Positions 1 through 8,004 of a stretch of DNA of 25,644 nt are shown in pieces. A model generated the notes under the pieces. It did no database searches and had not been told where the DNA came from. It saw only the letters and a program-made list of their open reading frames with translations. How positions within the stretch are numbered: the first letter of the stretch is position 1; every line of letters starts with the position of its first letter. A program made the translations under genes and the position numbers. The DNA is from Mycolicibacterium malmesburyense (GTDB lineage Bacteria; Actinomycetota; Actinomycetes; Mycobacteriales; Mycobacteriaceae), in assembly GCF_001050015.1 (NCBI RefSeq), contig NZ_CVTB01000288.1:1-25644 (forward strand). The letters are read 5' to 3'.

Positions 1-115
1 AATCGCGCGACCCCAACCCGTCCACCGGCGAGTCGACAAGCTCATCCAGAGCGGAATCCAACGCATCAAGAGCCTTCACAACCCGCTCCCGACCCGAAAC
101 CCCGCCCGCACTCAT
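1..115 (-). CDS. N-terminus of a 13E12/DUF222-type HNH endonuclease family protein (partial)
   Basis: An open frame runs leftward from ATG at 115 off the window edge and gives 38 residues. The stretch ALDALDSALDELVDSP resembles the amphipathic start of mycobacterial 13E12 repeat (DUF222) proteins, which usually carry a C-terminal HNH nuclease domain outside this window. A consensus LexA box lies 66 bases upstream, and several 13E12 genes of M. tuberculosis are known members of the LexA regulon, which supports the call. No good Shine-Dalgarno precedes the ATG. The nuclease domain cannot be seen, so the family assignment rests on a short N-terminus plus the SOS box. Confidence 0.55.
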   Translation of the reverse strand, partial: MSAGGVSGRERVVKALDALDSALDELVDSPVDGLGSRD

Positions 116-180
116 GTCAGCCCCGCGGCCTGTCGTAGACCCCGCTTAGGGTCGGGAGTATCGAGTCGTCATCAGCCATA

Positions 181-198
181 TTCGAACAATAGTTCGAA
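181..198 (-). promoter_or_regulatory. LexA (SOS) box
   Basis: The arms TTCGAAC and GTTCGAA flank the spacer AATA and form a perfect palindrome that matches the mycobacterial SOS box TCGAAC-N4-GTTCGA. It lies between the 13E12-type gene (start at 115, leftward) and the 3' end of the adenylate cyclase, so the 13E12 gene is the only promoter candidate it can serve. DNA-damage induction is inferred. Confidence 0.8.
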
Positions 199-209
199 CC
201 ACCGACAAG

Positions 210-1325
210 TCAGTCTCCCCTGCGGACGCGGAACAACTTCACATCGGACTTGATGCCCTTGAGATGCCGGGCGCCCGCGAACGAGAACGAGAACCGCTCG
301 TCGTCACCGATGGCCTCACGGGTCGACTCCGAGACCAAGACGGAGCCAGGCCGCGCGGCCCCGGTGACGCGACTGGCGAGGTTGACCGCGCCGCCGAACC
401 AGTCACCGGTGCGGCTCACGGCCATCCCTGTGGCGAGGCCGACGCGGAGCCGCGGAAAGTCGTCGTCGTCGTTGGTCTGCTCGACGAGCGTCAACGCCGC
501 TTCCAGCAGTGGCTCGGGGTCCTGGCTGACCAGCATCACCTCGTCCCCGATCGTCTTGACGAACCGAACGGGCGGAACGGAGACCTCGTGCGCGAGATCA
601 AAGAGCCGGTGGGCGAGCCGTTCGAGATCTTCCGGCGGCACCGCCTCCCCGAGCCGGGTGAAACCGACGAGATCGGCGAACGCGATCGTCACGAGCCGGG
701 CGCCTGGAAGCCGTTGTCCCTTCGCGCGTTCGGAGGCGGTGATGGCCTCGGTCTCCATGAGGTGACGCAGCTGCAGCCGCAACATGTCCTGGATCATGGG
801 TCCGAGCAACGGATCGGCCGTGCGCACCAGCGCTTCGGCGTTCTTGGCGATGACGAGTTCCGACGCGCCCGGGTCGAGCACCGAAGCCAGCCCGGCGTAG
901 CGCATCACCTCGGCGGCCTTCGACAACCCCTCGGCGAGCACGCGGGTGATCTGGATGATCTGGTCCGGCAGGATTCCGATCTCGATGAACCGCTGCGCGT
1001 ATGCCGCGGCCTCGGCGTCGGCGCGCAGGTGAACTTTCGCGTCGGGATCGTCCACGGTGGGCAGCCCCATCGCGCGCTGAATGCGCTGCAGGAGTTCGAG
1101 ATCGATGCCGGCCTTCTCGGCGGTTTCCCGTGCGGAAACGTAGACGCCGTCATCGCCGAGCGCCTGACGCGCGGCGAGCAACATCGGCAGGAAAGCATTG
1201 CGGATCACCTCGACGTCGATGCCCTTGCTGACCAACCACCCGATCAGCTCGGCGCGTTCGGCGCGCGCGTCACCTTCGAGCCCGTCGAGCAGACCGGACC
1301 CTTCCACGTCGAAGTCAGCGGCCAC
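210..1325 (-). CDS. Class III adenylate cyclase, Rv1264-type with pH-sensing regulatory domain
   Basis: Makes cAMP from ATP; soluble, active as a homodimer. From GTG at 1325 the protein has 371 residues: an all-helical regulatory domain (about 1-205) and a class III catalytic domain (about 210-371). Visible catalytic residues are metal-binding D218 (FADLVGF) and D261, substrate-specifying K257 (FVKTIGDEV) and D308 (GDWFG), and transition-state N315 and R319 (NLASR). All sit four positions before the Rv1264 numbering I recall (D222, K261, D265, D312, N319, R323), which supports an ungapped orthologue and this start. H188 matches the His of the Rv1264 pH-switch helix. An in-frame ATG at 1361 would add 12 residues, but the GTG is preceded at six bases by the -10-like TACGTT. 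Rv1264 has a longer C-terminal tail. Confidence 0.93.
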   Translation of the reverse strand: MAADFDVEGSGLLDGLEGDARAERAELIGWLVSKGIDVEVIRNAFLPMLLAARQALGDDGVYVSARETAEKAGIDLELLQRIQRAMGLPTVDDPDAKVHLRADAEAAAYAQRFIEIGILPDQIIQITRVLAEGLSKAAEVMRYAGLASVLDPGASELVIAKNAEALVRTADPLLGPMIQDMLRLQLRHLMETEAITASERAKGQRLPGARLVTIAFADLVGFTRLGEAVPPEDLERLAHRLFDLAHEVSVPPVRFVKTIGDEVMLVSQDPEPLLEAALTLVEQTNDDDDFPRLRVGLATGMAVSRTGDWFGGAVNLASRVTGAARPGSVLVSESTREAIGDDERFSFSFAGARHLKGIKSDVKLFRVRRGD

Positions 1326-1331
1326 CGGCCC

Positions 1332-1337
1332 AACGTA
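1332..1337 (-). promoter_or_regulatory. -10 hexamer of a leaderless promoter for the adenylate cyclase
   Basis: TACGTT on the minus strand fits TANNNT and ends six bases before the GTG at 1325, the spacing expected if transcription starts on the start codon itself. Confidence 0.45.
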
Positions 1338-1347
1338 TACCGCGTGC

Positions 1348-1353
1348 GATAGT
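1348..1353 (+). promoter_or_regulatory. -10 hexamer of a leaderless promoter for the DNA glycosylase
   Basis: GATAGT is followed by six bases and the ATG at 1360. The match to TATAAT is partial (first base G). No Shine-Dalgarno is present, in line with a leaderless mRNA. Confidence 0.4.
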
Positions 1354-1359
1354 CGAAGC

Positions 1360-1863
1360 ATGAGTTCGCCGGTGCTGTACGGTTTGCCGCCGATCGTCGG
1401 CGATCACCCTCATACGTTGATCCTCGGCAATATGCCCAGCGTCATGTCGCTCGCCGCGCAGCAGTACTACGGCAATCCGCGCAACGCCTTTTGGCGCATA
1501 GCGGGTGACATCTTCGGGTTCGCGGCCGATGCGCCGTACGAGCGGCGTTGTGCCGCATTGACGGCGAAGGGAATCGCAGTCTGGGATGTGCTGCGGTCGT
1601 GCCAACGCGAAGGCAGCCTGGACTCCGCGGTGAGGCCGGAGAGCATGGTGCCGAACGATTTTCAGCAGTTCCTCAAAGAACACCCCAGCATCACGATGGT
1701 GCTGTTCAACGGGGCCGCGGCGGAGAAGAACTTCACGCGACTCGTTTCCGTCGCAAACGATCTGCGCTACCGACGACTGCCGTCGACCAGTCCGGCGCAG
1801 ACCATGCCGTTCGTCGAGAAGCTGGCGATCTGGCGCGAGGCCCTGTCGGAGGCGATGGCCTAG
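1360..1863 (+). CDS. DNA-deoxyinosine/uracil glycosylase, HDG-like (UDG superfamily family 6)
   Basis: Predicted to excise deaminated bases, hypoxanthine and possibly uracil, from DNA. The 167-residue protein has the small one-domain size of the family. Motif 1 is GNMPS (23-27), followed by [12 protein letters not shown] (34-45), the family hallmark; later come VLFNGAAA and RLPSTSPA, which match the C-terminal loop of the fold. Many relatives have GSMPG, so the Asn and Ser of GNMPS are slightly unusual. The frame is open for 54 codons upstream, but that part reads as antisense of the cyclase, so I start at ATG 1360. Its stop shares CTAG with amiB2. The gene is not in the Rv1263-Rv1264 interval as I recall it, so it looks lineage-specific. 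Confidence 0.85.
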   Translation: MSSPVLYGLPPIVGDHPHTLILGNMPSVMSLAAQQYYGNPRNAFWRIAGDIFGFAADAPYERRCAALTAKGIAVWDVLRSCQREGSLDSAVRPESMVPNDFQQFLKEHPSITMVLFNGAAAEKNFTRLVSVANDLRYRRLPSTSPAQTMPFVEKLAIWREALSEAMA

Positions 1864-3239
1864 GACACCGGCGGCCTGCGGTGCGCCCACGGGCGCGCGC
1901 GCTCGATCTGCCCGGCGAGCGACAGTAACGTCGCCTCATCGAACGGCCTACCCACCAACTGCACGGATGTCGGGATGCCATTGCCATCGAAATCCCACGG
2001 GACGACCGCCGCCGGTTGGCCGGTCACATTGAACAACGCCTGGAACGGCACTCGCGAGGCGACCGACAGCAGCGTGCTCAACATGCCCCAGCGCTGATAG
2101 GCGCCGATGCGCGACGGGCCCCGCGCCGTCCCCGGCGTGATCACCACGTCGACATCGTCAAAGATCGACTGAATCCGTTCGGCCGTACGGCTTTCCGCTT
2201 CACGGATGGCTTTCATCCGCCGATCGGAGATCATTCCGCCCACCCGCGCGAAGCTGCGCGTCCTGGCGTCCAGCCGCTCGGGATGAGGCAACGTCTGGAC
2301 GTCGTCGTAACAGCCTCTGAAGTAGCGCGGCAGCGCCTGGTCGAACATCACCGACGCCGGATAGTCCGGGTCGCGGTCGACCACCACGTGGCCGAGTTCC
2401 CGCAACAGCTGACCCGCCGACGTCAACGCCGCACGCTGAGCACGCCCCACCCTGCTCATCAAGAACGGAGGAAGCCTGTCGCTCAACGCGATTCGGAGCC
2501 GCAATGGGTCCTTCCCGGCTGCGGCGACGAATCCGGACTCCCCCGTCGTGGCCTCCAGGAACAGTGCCGCGTCCTCGACCGTCCTCGCGATCGGGCCGTT
2601 CACGCTCAACCCGTTCCAGGCGTCGTCGTGCGGTGCCATCGGAACCCGGTCACGCTGCGGTTTGATGCCGAACAACCCGCACCACGTCGCCGGGATCCGG
2701 ATGGAACCCATGCCGTCGGAACCGAGTGCGAGCGGTGCCAGACCCGCGGCCACCGCGGCGCCGCTTCCGCCGCTGCTGCCGCCGGGCGCGTAGTCGAGAT
2801 TCCACGGATTGCGCGTCGCGCCGAACGTCAATGTCTCGGTGAACGGCCACAGCATCATCTCCGGCACCGACGTCTTGCCGATGACGACCGCACCCGCATC
2901 ACGAAGCCGCCGCACCACTTCCGCGTCGCGGACACAGGCGGGTCCGTGCGCCGCGCTGCCGTACGTCGTTGTCTCGCCCTCGACGTCGACGTCGTCCTTG
3001 ATCGCGATCGGCACGCCCAACAGCGGCGCCCGCTCCCCCGCGTCGAGCCGCCGCTGCGCCGCCTCCGCCTCCCGTCGCGCTGAGGTCTCGAGCACCACAC
3101 GGTAGGACCGCAGCGTCGTGTCGAACCGCGCGATGCGTTCGAGATAGTGACCGAGCAGCTCCGGAGCGGTGATCTTGCCCGAAGCGAGCAATCGCGCCTG
3201 CTCGGCGGCGCCCGCGAAGACGAGCTCGCTGGTGTCCAC
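1860..3239 (-). CDS. amiB2: Amidase signature family amidase AmiB2
   Basis: Hydrolyses an amide to a carboxylate and ammonia; the physiological substrate is unknown. The protein has 459 residues, close to the length I recall for Rv1263. The Ser-cisSer-Lys triad is visible: K81 in VPIAIKDD, S155/S156 in GGSSGGSG and nucleophile S179 in GSDGMGSIR. Met177 replaces a glycine that is nearly invariant in this loop. The GTG start at 3239 is preceded at six bases by TACGCT, a leaderless arrangement. It is convergent with the glycosylase, sharing stop bases CTAG, and divergent from the HIT gene. Confidence 0.92.
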   Translation of the reverse strand: MDTSELVFAGAAEQARLLASGKITAPELLGHYLERIARFDTTLRSYRVVLETSARREAEAAQRRLDAGERAPLLGVPIAIKDDVDVEGETTTYGSAAHGPACVRDAEVVRRLRDAGAVVIGKTSVPEMMLWPFTETLTFGATRNPWNLDYAPGGSSGGSGAAVAAGLAPLALGSDGMGSIRIPATWCGLFGIKPQRDRVPMAPHDDAWNGLSVNGPIARTVEDAALFLEATTGESGFVAAAGKDPLRLRIALSDRLPPFLMSRVGRAQRAALTSAGQLLRELGHVVVDRDPDYPASVMFDQALPRYFRGCYDDVQTLPHPERLDARTRSFARVGGMISDRRMKAIREAESRTAERIQSIFDDVDVVITPGTARGPSRIGAYQRWGMLSTLLSVASRVPFQALFNVTGQPAAVVPWDFDGNGIPTSVQLVGRPFDEATLLSLAGQIERARPWAHRRPPVS

Positions 3240-3245
3240 GGCGGC

Positions 3246-3251
3246 AGCGTA
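3246..3251 (-). promoter_or_regulatory. -10 hexamer of a leaderless amiB2 promoter
   Basis: TACGCT on the minus strand, six bases before GTG 3239, fits TANNNT and leaderless spacing. Confidence 0.5.
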
Positions 3252-3313
3252 GCCGCTCAGACCCCGTGTTTGGCAGCGTATTCGCCGGGTGTAGCTCCCA
3301 GCAGTTCACCCGC

Positions 3314-3319
3314 TACCGT
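3314..3319 (+). promoter_or_regulatory. -10 hexamer of a leaderless promoter for the HIT gene
   Basis: TACCGT, then six bases, then ATG 3326. There is no Shine-Dalgarno between them. Confidence 0.5.
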
Positions 3320-3325
3320 GGCGAC

Positions 3326-3763
3326 ATGTCCTGTGTGTTCTGCTCCATCGTCGCCGGCGAGGCCCCGGCCATCCGCATCTACGAGGACGACGACGTCGTC
3401 GCCATCCTCGACATCCGCCCGTTCTCCCGCGGTCACACGCTAGTGATCCCGAAGCGGCACACGGTGGACCTGACCGACACGCCCCCGGAGACCGTCGCCA
3501 CGCTGGCGCGCCTGGGTCAGCGCATCGCGCGGGCCGCGCGCCGCTCCGGGCTGCACGCCGACGGCAACAACGTGGTGATCAACGACGGCAAGGCGGCGTT
3601 CCAGACGGTGTTCCACATCCACTTGCACGTGCTCCCGAGGCAGGAGGGCGACAAGCTCTCGTTCGCCAAGAACATGCTTCTTCGCCGCGACCCGGACCGG
3701 GAGGAGTCGGGTCGGCTCCTGCGGGAAGCCCTGGCGGAACTCGACTCGGCTACGCAAGACTGA
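3326..3763 (+). CDS. HIT (histidine triad) family hydrolase
   Basis: HIT proteins act on nucleoside phosphoramidates or dinucleoside polyphosphates in the cytoplasm; the substrate here is unknown. The 145-residue protein starts with CVFC (C3, C6), a zinc-ligand pair found in many Hint-type proteins, then IRIYEDDDVVAILDI and the catalytic HIHLHVLP (H97, H99, H101). The frame is open 20 codons upstream, but the leaderless spacing and the family's usual N-terminus favour ATG 3326. It is followed after five bases by the F420-type reductase, so the two probably share a transcript. It holds the position of Rv1262c; I cannot say whether it is a strict orthologue or another HIT paralogue. Confidence 0.9.
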   Translation: MSCVFCSIVAGEAPAIRIYEDDDVVAILDIRPFSRGHTLVIPKRHTVDLTDTPPETVATLARLGQRIARAARRSGLHADGNNVVINDGKAAFQTVFHIHLHVLPRQEGDKLSFAKNMLLRRDPDREESGRLLREALAELDSATQD

Positions 3764-3768
3764 GCCTC

Positions 3769-4221
3769 ATGGGCATGCCGTGGTACGAGAAGTACATCGG
3801 ATATCCGATGTTGTTGCTGCACGACAAGATCTACAAGGGCACCGACGGCCGCATCGGTCACACGATTCCGGGCGCGCCGCGGATGCTGATCCTGCACACC
3901 GTCGGCGCGAAAACCGGCCTGCAGCGGTCGAATTCACTCGCCTACGCCCGCGACGGGGACGACTACCTCGTCGTCGCGTCCAAGGGTGGTGAGCCGAAAG
4001 CGCCGGGCTGGTACCACAACTTGAGAGCGGATCCGAACGTCGAGATCAACGTCGGGCCCAAACGCATCAAGGTCACCGCCACGCCCGTCACGCAGGACGA
4101 TCCCGATTTCCCGCGGCTGTGGCGGATCGTCAACGACATGCCCGCCAACAAGGACCGCTACATCGGCTACCAGAAGCGGACGTCACGCCCGATTCCGGTG
4201 ATCAAGTTGACCCCGTCCTAG
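3769..4221 (+). CDS. F420-dependent (Ddn/FDOR-A type) nitroreductase family protein, Rv1261c-like
   Basis: Members reduce quinones, nitroaromatics or enones with the deazaflavin F420H2. The 150 residues cover the split-beta-barrel fold. Typical signatures are LHTVGAKTGLQRSN (about 42-55) and VVASKGGEPKAPGWYHNL (68-85), followed by DPNVEI, as in M. tuberculosis Ddn-like proteins. ATG 3769 is five bases after the HIT stop, so translation is probably coupled to that gene. The stop is shared (CTAG) with the convergent LLM gene, another flavin enzyme class that in mycobacteria often uses F420. The substrate is not predictable from the sequence. Confidence 0.9.
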   Translation: MGMPWYEKYIGYPMLLLHDKIYKGTDGRIGHTIPGAPRMLILHTVGAKTGLQRSNSLAYARDGDDYLVVASKGGEPKAPGWYHNLRADPNVEINVGPKRIKVTATPVTQDDPDFPRLWRIVNDMPANKDRYIGYQKRTSRPIPVIKLTPS

Positions 4222-5255
4222 AACAGTTCCTTCGCCAACAGCTCGAGCGTCTTGTCGCGCGCGGGTGCGGTGGCCGGATCGGTGCCGCGACGAGCCGAGG
4301 CGACCGGGTTGATCATGACCTCGTCGACGCCGAACTGATCGGCCAGCGCGCGCACCTGCCCGGCGGCCTCGGTCGGATCGCCGACGACGGCGCGCCCGAA
4401 CGCGGCGTCCGCGATGCGCTGCGCCTGCGGCGCGAGGTCCTGCTGCTCGGCGTCCTCGACCAGATCCAGCGGGCCCAACGGCTGACCGGTTCGCAGGCGC
4501 GCCATCATCTGCAGGTTGGGCAACGCCAGAGCCGTTGCCTCATCGTGTGTTTCGGCGACCACCGCGTTGACGGTGAGGAAGGTGACGGGTTCGGGTGACA
4601 ACTCGCTGGGCCGGAACTCGGAGCGGTACACGGCCAGTGCCTCGGCGGTGCCCTGGCCCGAGAAGTGATGGGCGAACACGTACGGCAGACCCTTCGCGGC
4701 GGCCAGGTGCGCCGAGTACATCGAGGAACCCAGCAGCCACAGCTTCGGTTCGCTCACCGCCGCGGGCGTCGCCTTGAGGATGTAGCGCTGGTTCGGAATG
4801 GGCACCCGCACACCGCCCGCGCTCATCAGCGCGACGACGTCGTCGAGGTAGTCGGGGAACGTCTCGATGTCACGGTCGTCGCGGCCGGCGGCGCCGCGCA
4901 GCGCCATCGACGTCACCGGGTCGGAGCCCGGTGCCCGGCCGATGCCGAGGTCGATGCGCCCCGGATGCGCCGCCTCGAGCAACGCGAACTGCTCGGCCAC
5001 GGCCAGCGGCGCGTGGTTGGGCAGCATCACCCCGCCGGAACCGATCCGCATGTGCTGGGTGTGCGCGGCCAGGTGCGCGATGAGCACCGGCGGGCTGGTC
5101 GCCGCCACCGAGGGCATGTTGTGGTGCTCGGCGACCCAGAGCCGGGTGTAGCCGAGGCGGTCCGCGGTCTGCGCGAGCTGCGTGGAGGCCGCCAGCGCGT
5201 CGGAGGTCGACTGGTCGGTGCGTACCGGTACGAGATCGAGGACGGAAAGGCGCAT
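4218..5255 (-). CDS. LLM class (luciferase-like) flavin-dependent oxidoreductase
   Basis: A 345-residue TIM-barrel flavin enzyme, either an FMNH2 monooxygenase or an F420-dependent enzyme; the cofactor cannot be settled here. Family signatures are GYTRLWVAEHHNMPS (35-49), RIGSGGVMLPNHAPL (70-84) and HPGRIDLGIGRAPG (97-110), typical of the LLM subgroup with the E-H-H element. The frame is open to 5558, but MRLSVLDLVP from ATG 5255 is the normal family start; the upstream part overlaps the monooxygenase gene. The monooxygenase ends five bases before this start, so the two form an operon. It is not in the Rv1260-Rv1261c interval as I recall it. Confidence 0.92.
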   Translation of the reverse strand: MRLSVLDLVPVRTDQSTSDALAASTQLAQTADRLGYTRLWVAEHHNMPSVAATSPPVLIAHLAAHTQHMRIGSGGVMLPNHAPLAVAEQFALLEAAHPGRIDLGIGRAPGSDPVTSMALRGAAGRDDRDIETFPDYLDDVVALMSAGGVRVPIPNQRYILKATPAAVSEPKLWLLGSSMYSAHLAAAKGLPYVFAHHFSGQGTAEALAVYRSEFRPSELSPEPVTFLTVNAVVAETHDEATALALPNLQMMARLRTGQPLGPLDLVEDAEQQDLAPQAQRIADAAFGRAVVGDPTEAAGQVRALADQFGVDEVMINPVASARRGTDPATAPARDKTLELLAKELF

Positions 5256-5260
5256 GGCAG

Positions 5261-6511
5261 TCACAACGCATCCGACCGCACGGACGTTCCCCGCACCCCG
5301 TCGACCAGCGCCTCCGGGTCGGGCTGTTCCCGAAGCAGACGCTGAATGGGTCGCAGAGCCATCTCGACGCTCATCACCCGCATCGCGAGCTCGCGGGCCA
5401 CGGCGAGCGTTTTGCTGCGGCGGAACATGAGCCTGGCGAGATGGCGCGAGTTGTCCTGCGCGGCCTCGACGCGGGGGCGCTGACCCGATTCGTAGGCGCG
5501 CAGGAGGTCGCTCAGCGCGATGTCGGGCGCATGGCGCAGCATGCGGGTGAGCACCCACGCCGACTCCATCGCCATGCCGGCCCCCACCCCGGCGGTGGGC
5601 AGGAATCCCGCGGCCGCGTCACCGAGCAGGACGGTGCGCCCGGTGGTCCAGCGCGGTGCGCGGCAGTCCTTCAACGCCCAGTAGTACGGATTCGGATCGG
5701 TCGCGACGGCGGCCATCGCGCGGTTCAGCCTGGGGCTGACGGTCCTGAGCCTGCGGCGCATCGACGCGACGAAGGCGGCGGCCCCCGCCGCGGTGTCTTC
5801 TCGCGGGCCACCGAGGAACACCCCGAGCGCGTCGGCCACCGGATACATCGCGACCATGCTGCCGGCGCCCCACAACTCCTCACCGAGATCCGAATCGCCA
5901 TCGTCCGGCGTCCACACCACCCAGCCGCCCCACCCGGTGTCCACCCATTCGACCGACTGCTCATCGAGCACGAACTCCCGTGTCTTCGAGTTCATTCCGT
6001 CGGCGACGATCACGAGATCGAAGTGCAGGTCGTGTTCGGCGCCGCGGCTCGTCACGCGGACGTCGACGCCGTCAGACGTCTCCGCCATCCCGGCGACCAC
6101 GGAGTCGTACGTCACCGCGCAGCCCGCACCTGCCAGGACGTCGATCAGCCGGCCGCGGGCGATGCCGCGGTAGTCCCCGTACCGGGACATCAGGTCGACG
6201 GTCGAGTCCTCGCGCAACACGCGACCGGTGCGACCGTGCACCCCGTACCTCTTCAGCGCCACACTGGCGGCGCGGTACGCATCCCGCACGCCGAGGTCGT
6301 CGAGCGCCGCGTCGACCATGGGCATCAGCGCCAGCATGTAGCCGTGCGCGGGCGCATCCTCGGCGCGCTCGATCAGGACCGGATGCCGGCCGTCCCGACG
6401 CAGCAGTTGTGCGGCCGTGACACCGGCGATGCCGGCGCCGACCACCAACACCCGGAGTTCGTCCGCGGCCGCCTGTTCGTATTGCTTTTCGAGGCTCGTC
6501 GGACTCAACAT
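5261..6511 (-). CDS. FAD-dependent monooxygenase (PHBH/UbiH type), Rv1260-like
   Basis: Predicted flavoprotein monooxygenase of 416 residues that uses NAD(P)H and O2 on an unknown, probably aromatic or polyketide-like substrate. It has the Rossmann motif VLVVGAGIAGVTAA (21-34), FDLVIVADGMNS in the middle and the second FAD motif VLLGDAAAGFLPTAGVGAGMAMESA toward the C-terminus. I start at ATG 6511 because the motif then lies at residue 25 and TAGCGT sits seven bases upstream. A longer frame begins at 6646 but crosses the operator and the divergent tetR start. It is the first gene of an operon with the LLM enzyme and is probably repressed by the divergent TetR. Confidence 0.9.
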   Translation of the reverse strand: MLSPTSLEKQYEQAAADELRVLVVGAGIAGVTAAQLLRRDGRHPVLIERAEDAPAHGYMLALMPMVDAALDDLGVRDAYRAASVALKRYGVHGRTGRVLREDSTVDLMSRYGDYRGIARGRLIDVLAGAGCAVTYDSVVAGMAETSDGVDVRVTSRGAEHDLHFDLVIVADGMNSKTREFVLDEQSVEWVDTGWGGWVVWTPDDGDSDLGEELWGAGSMVAMYPVADALGVFLGGPREDTAAGAAAFVASMRRRLRTVSPRLNRAMAAVATDPNPYYWALKDCRAPRWTTGRTVLLGDAAAGFLPTAGVGAGMAMESAWVLTRMLRHAPDIALSDLLRAYESGQRPRVEAAQDNSRHLARLMFRRSKTLAVARELAMRVMSVEMALRPIQRLLREQPDPEALVDGVRGTSVRSDAL

Positions 6512-6518
6512 GGCGTCC

Positions 6519-6524
6519 ACGCTA
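6519..6524 (-). promoter_or_regulatory. -10 hexamer of the monooxygenase promoter
   Basis: TAGCGT on the minus strand, seven bases before ATG 6511, so the transcript would be leaderless or nearly so. Confidence 0.45.
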
Positions 6525-6531
6525 CCATTGT

Positions 6532-6549
6532 GTGGACCACCCGGTCCAC
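6532..6549. promoter_or_regulatory. Palindromic operator for the adjacent TetR regulator
   Basis: Perfect inverted repeat with arms GTGGACC and GGTCCAC around a 4-base spacer (ACCC). It lies midway in the 55-base gap between the monooxygenase and tetR, where it would cover the -35 regions of both divergent promoters. This is the usual arrangement for an autoregulated TetR that controls a divergent enzyme operon. Confidence 0.75.
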
Positions 6550-6555
6550 TCCTGT

Positions 6556-6561
6556 TATCGT
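6556..6561 (+). promoter_or_regulatory. -10 hexamer of the tetR promoter
   Basis: TATCGT, then five bases, then GTG 6567. It fits TANNNT, and the transcript is probably leaderless. Confidence 0.45.
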
Positions 6562-6566
6562 GAATC

Positions 6567-7184
6567 GTGACCACGGCACGGATCGATCGCATGCCGCCAG
6601 ACAAGCGGCAACGCCTGGTGGACACCGCTGCGCTCGAATTCGCCACCGCCGGTTATGAACACGCGTCGCTCAACCGCATCATCGAGCGCTGCAAAATGAG
6701 CAAGAGCTCGTTTTATTACGTGCTGTCGTCCAAGGCAGAACTTTACGAATTCGTGTTACGGGAAATGATCGACGACGTCGCGACCGATATCGACATCGTC
6801 GACCCGGAAGAATTCGCAGGCGACCAATTCTGGTCGCGCATCGATAAGTTCTTCACACACCTCATCCGGGTCTCGCAGGGCGAGCAGAGGTTCCTGTTGC
6901 TGGGGCGGATGTTCTACCTGCAGGCCCCCGATCCGGCGAGGACACCCGTCACCGCAGCGCTCGGGGCGGTGCGCAACTGGGTGCAGGAGGTGCTGCGCGT
7001 CGGTCGCCGGTGCGGGGCGGTTCGCACCGACCTGCCGGAACCGCTGCAGGCCGAACTCGTCTTCCGGATTCTGCAGGTGTTCGACGAGTGGACCGTCGCG
7101 CACCATGACGAGTACGCGCAGAACGCCCTGCAGGAGTTGGCCGTCGCCCAGTTCGCCACTATTCGACGGACGCTAGCGCCTTAG
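6567..7184 (+). CDS. TetR/AcrR family transcriptional regulator
   Basis: A 205-residue one-component repressor. The N-terminal helix-turn-helix runs from about 10 to 58 ([20 protein letters not shown], then [20 protein letters not shown]); the rest is a helical ligand-binding and dimerisation domain. GTG 6567 is the first possible start and follows the -10-like TATCGT. Its target is most likely the divergent monooxygenase/LLM operon through the 6532-6549 palindrome, with the inducer probably a substrate of those enzymes. Its 3' end overlaps udgB by 26 bases in the opposite direction. Base usage between 6660 and 6850 looks less GC-rich than in neighbouring genes, which may indicate more recent acquisition. 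Confidence 0.92.
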   Translation: MTTARIDRMPPDKRQRLVDTAALEFATAGYEHASLNRIIERCKMSKSSFYYVLSSKAELYEFVLREMIDDVATDIDIVDPEEFAGDQFWSRIDKFFTHLIRVSQGEQRFLLLGRMFYLQAPDPARTPVTAALGAVRNWVQEVLRVGRRCGAVRTDLPEPLQAELVFRILQVFDEWTVAHHDEYAQNALQELAVAQFATIRRTLAP

Positions 7185-8001
7185 CCTTGCGGAAGACGTC
7201 GTCGAACATCTGCGGGGTGAGCTTGCCGGTGAAGGTGTTCTGCTGGCTGGGGTGATAGCAGCCCACCAATGTCACACCGTCCAGTTCGGCCGTGGCGCCG
7301 TGGCCGAACTTCGGCGCGGGCGCCGGTATCGACACCCCACCCGTGCGCAGCATCTGCAGGGCCGCGCGCCAGGCGAACCCGCCGAGCGCGACGACGACCC
7401 GCACGTGCGCCGCCGTCAGCCGCCATTCGGCGTCGAGCCACGGGGCGCATGTCGCCCGTTCGGCCGGCGTCGGCGCATTGGCGGGCGGGGCACAGCGCAC
7501 GGCCGCCGCCACTCGGGTTGCCCTGAGCGCCAACCCGTCTGCCGCGTCCACGCACAGTGACTGGTTGGCCAGCCCGACCCGGTGCAGTGCCGCGAACAGG
7601 AAGTCGCCGGACCGATCGCCGGTAAAGATCCGGCCGGTGCGATTGGCGCCGTGCGCGGCGGGTGCGAGGCCCACGACGAACACCCGGGGTTCGGACGACC
7701 CCCAGCCCGGTGCCGGACGGCCCCAGTACGGTTCGTCGGCGTACGACTTGCGCTTGACGACGGCGGCCTCCTCGCGCCACTCCACCAGCCGCGGGCACGC
7801 CCGGCACACCGACACCTCGGCGTCGAGCTCGTCGAGCGACCGCGCCGCCGCCGCCATCGACGCGACCTGTGCCGCGGCCGTCGCGACCGCGGTCTGCGGT
7901 GTGGCGGGGTCACCCGGCCAACCCGAGCCGGGAGGAACCGGCGACGCGAATCGCGCTCCGGTCCGCGGGTGAGGCAACAGCTGCACGTCACCACTGTGCA
8001 C
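7159..8001 (-). CDS. udgB: Family 5 uracil-DNA glycosylase UdgB
   Basis: Removes uracil, and in known UdgB enzymes also ethenocytosine and hypoxanthine, from double-stranded DNA. The protein has 280 residues. Motif A is [13 protein letters not shown] (111-123) and motif B is [13 protein letters not shown] (250-262), both diagnostic of family 5. Four cysteines, C66, C69, C170 and C185, fit the family's 4Fe-4S cluster. It corresponds to Rv1259. The GTG start at 8001 is the furthest upstream that looks usable; GTG 7986, five codons in, is an alternative. It is divergent from tap and overlaps tetR by 26 bases tail to tail. Confidence 0.95.
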   Translation of the reverse strand: MHSGDVQLLPHPRTGARFASPVPPGSGWPGDPATPQTAVATAAAQVASMAAAARSLDELDAEVSVCRACPRLVEWREEAAVVKRKSYADEPYWGRPAPGWGSSEPRVFVVGLAPAAHGANRTGRIFTGDRSGDFLFAALHRVGLANQSLCVDAADGLALRATRVAAAVRCAPPANAPTPAERATCAPWLDAEWRLTAAHVRVVVALGGFAWRAALQMLRTGGVSIPAPAPKFGHGATAELDGVTLVGCYHPSQQNTFTGKLTPQMFDDVFRKAKALASVE

Positions 8002-8004
8002 GGT

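Noticed and set aside
116..180. Extra gene or small RNA between the 13E12 start and the SOS box
   Set aside because: Only the leader of the leftward gene is seen; no independent ORF, hairpin or promoter could be supported.
1198..1359. 54-residue N-terminal extension of the DNA glycosylase
   Set aside because: Ser/Pro/Arg-rich and antisense to the cyclase gene; the family length fits ATG 1360.
5256..5558. N-terminal extension of the LLM oxidoreductase
   Set aside because: It overlaps the monooxygenase coding region and has no homologous sequence character; the family normally starts at MRLSVLD.
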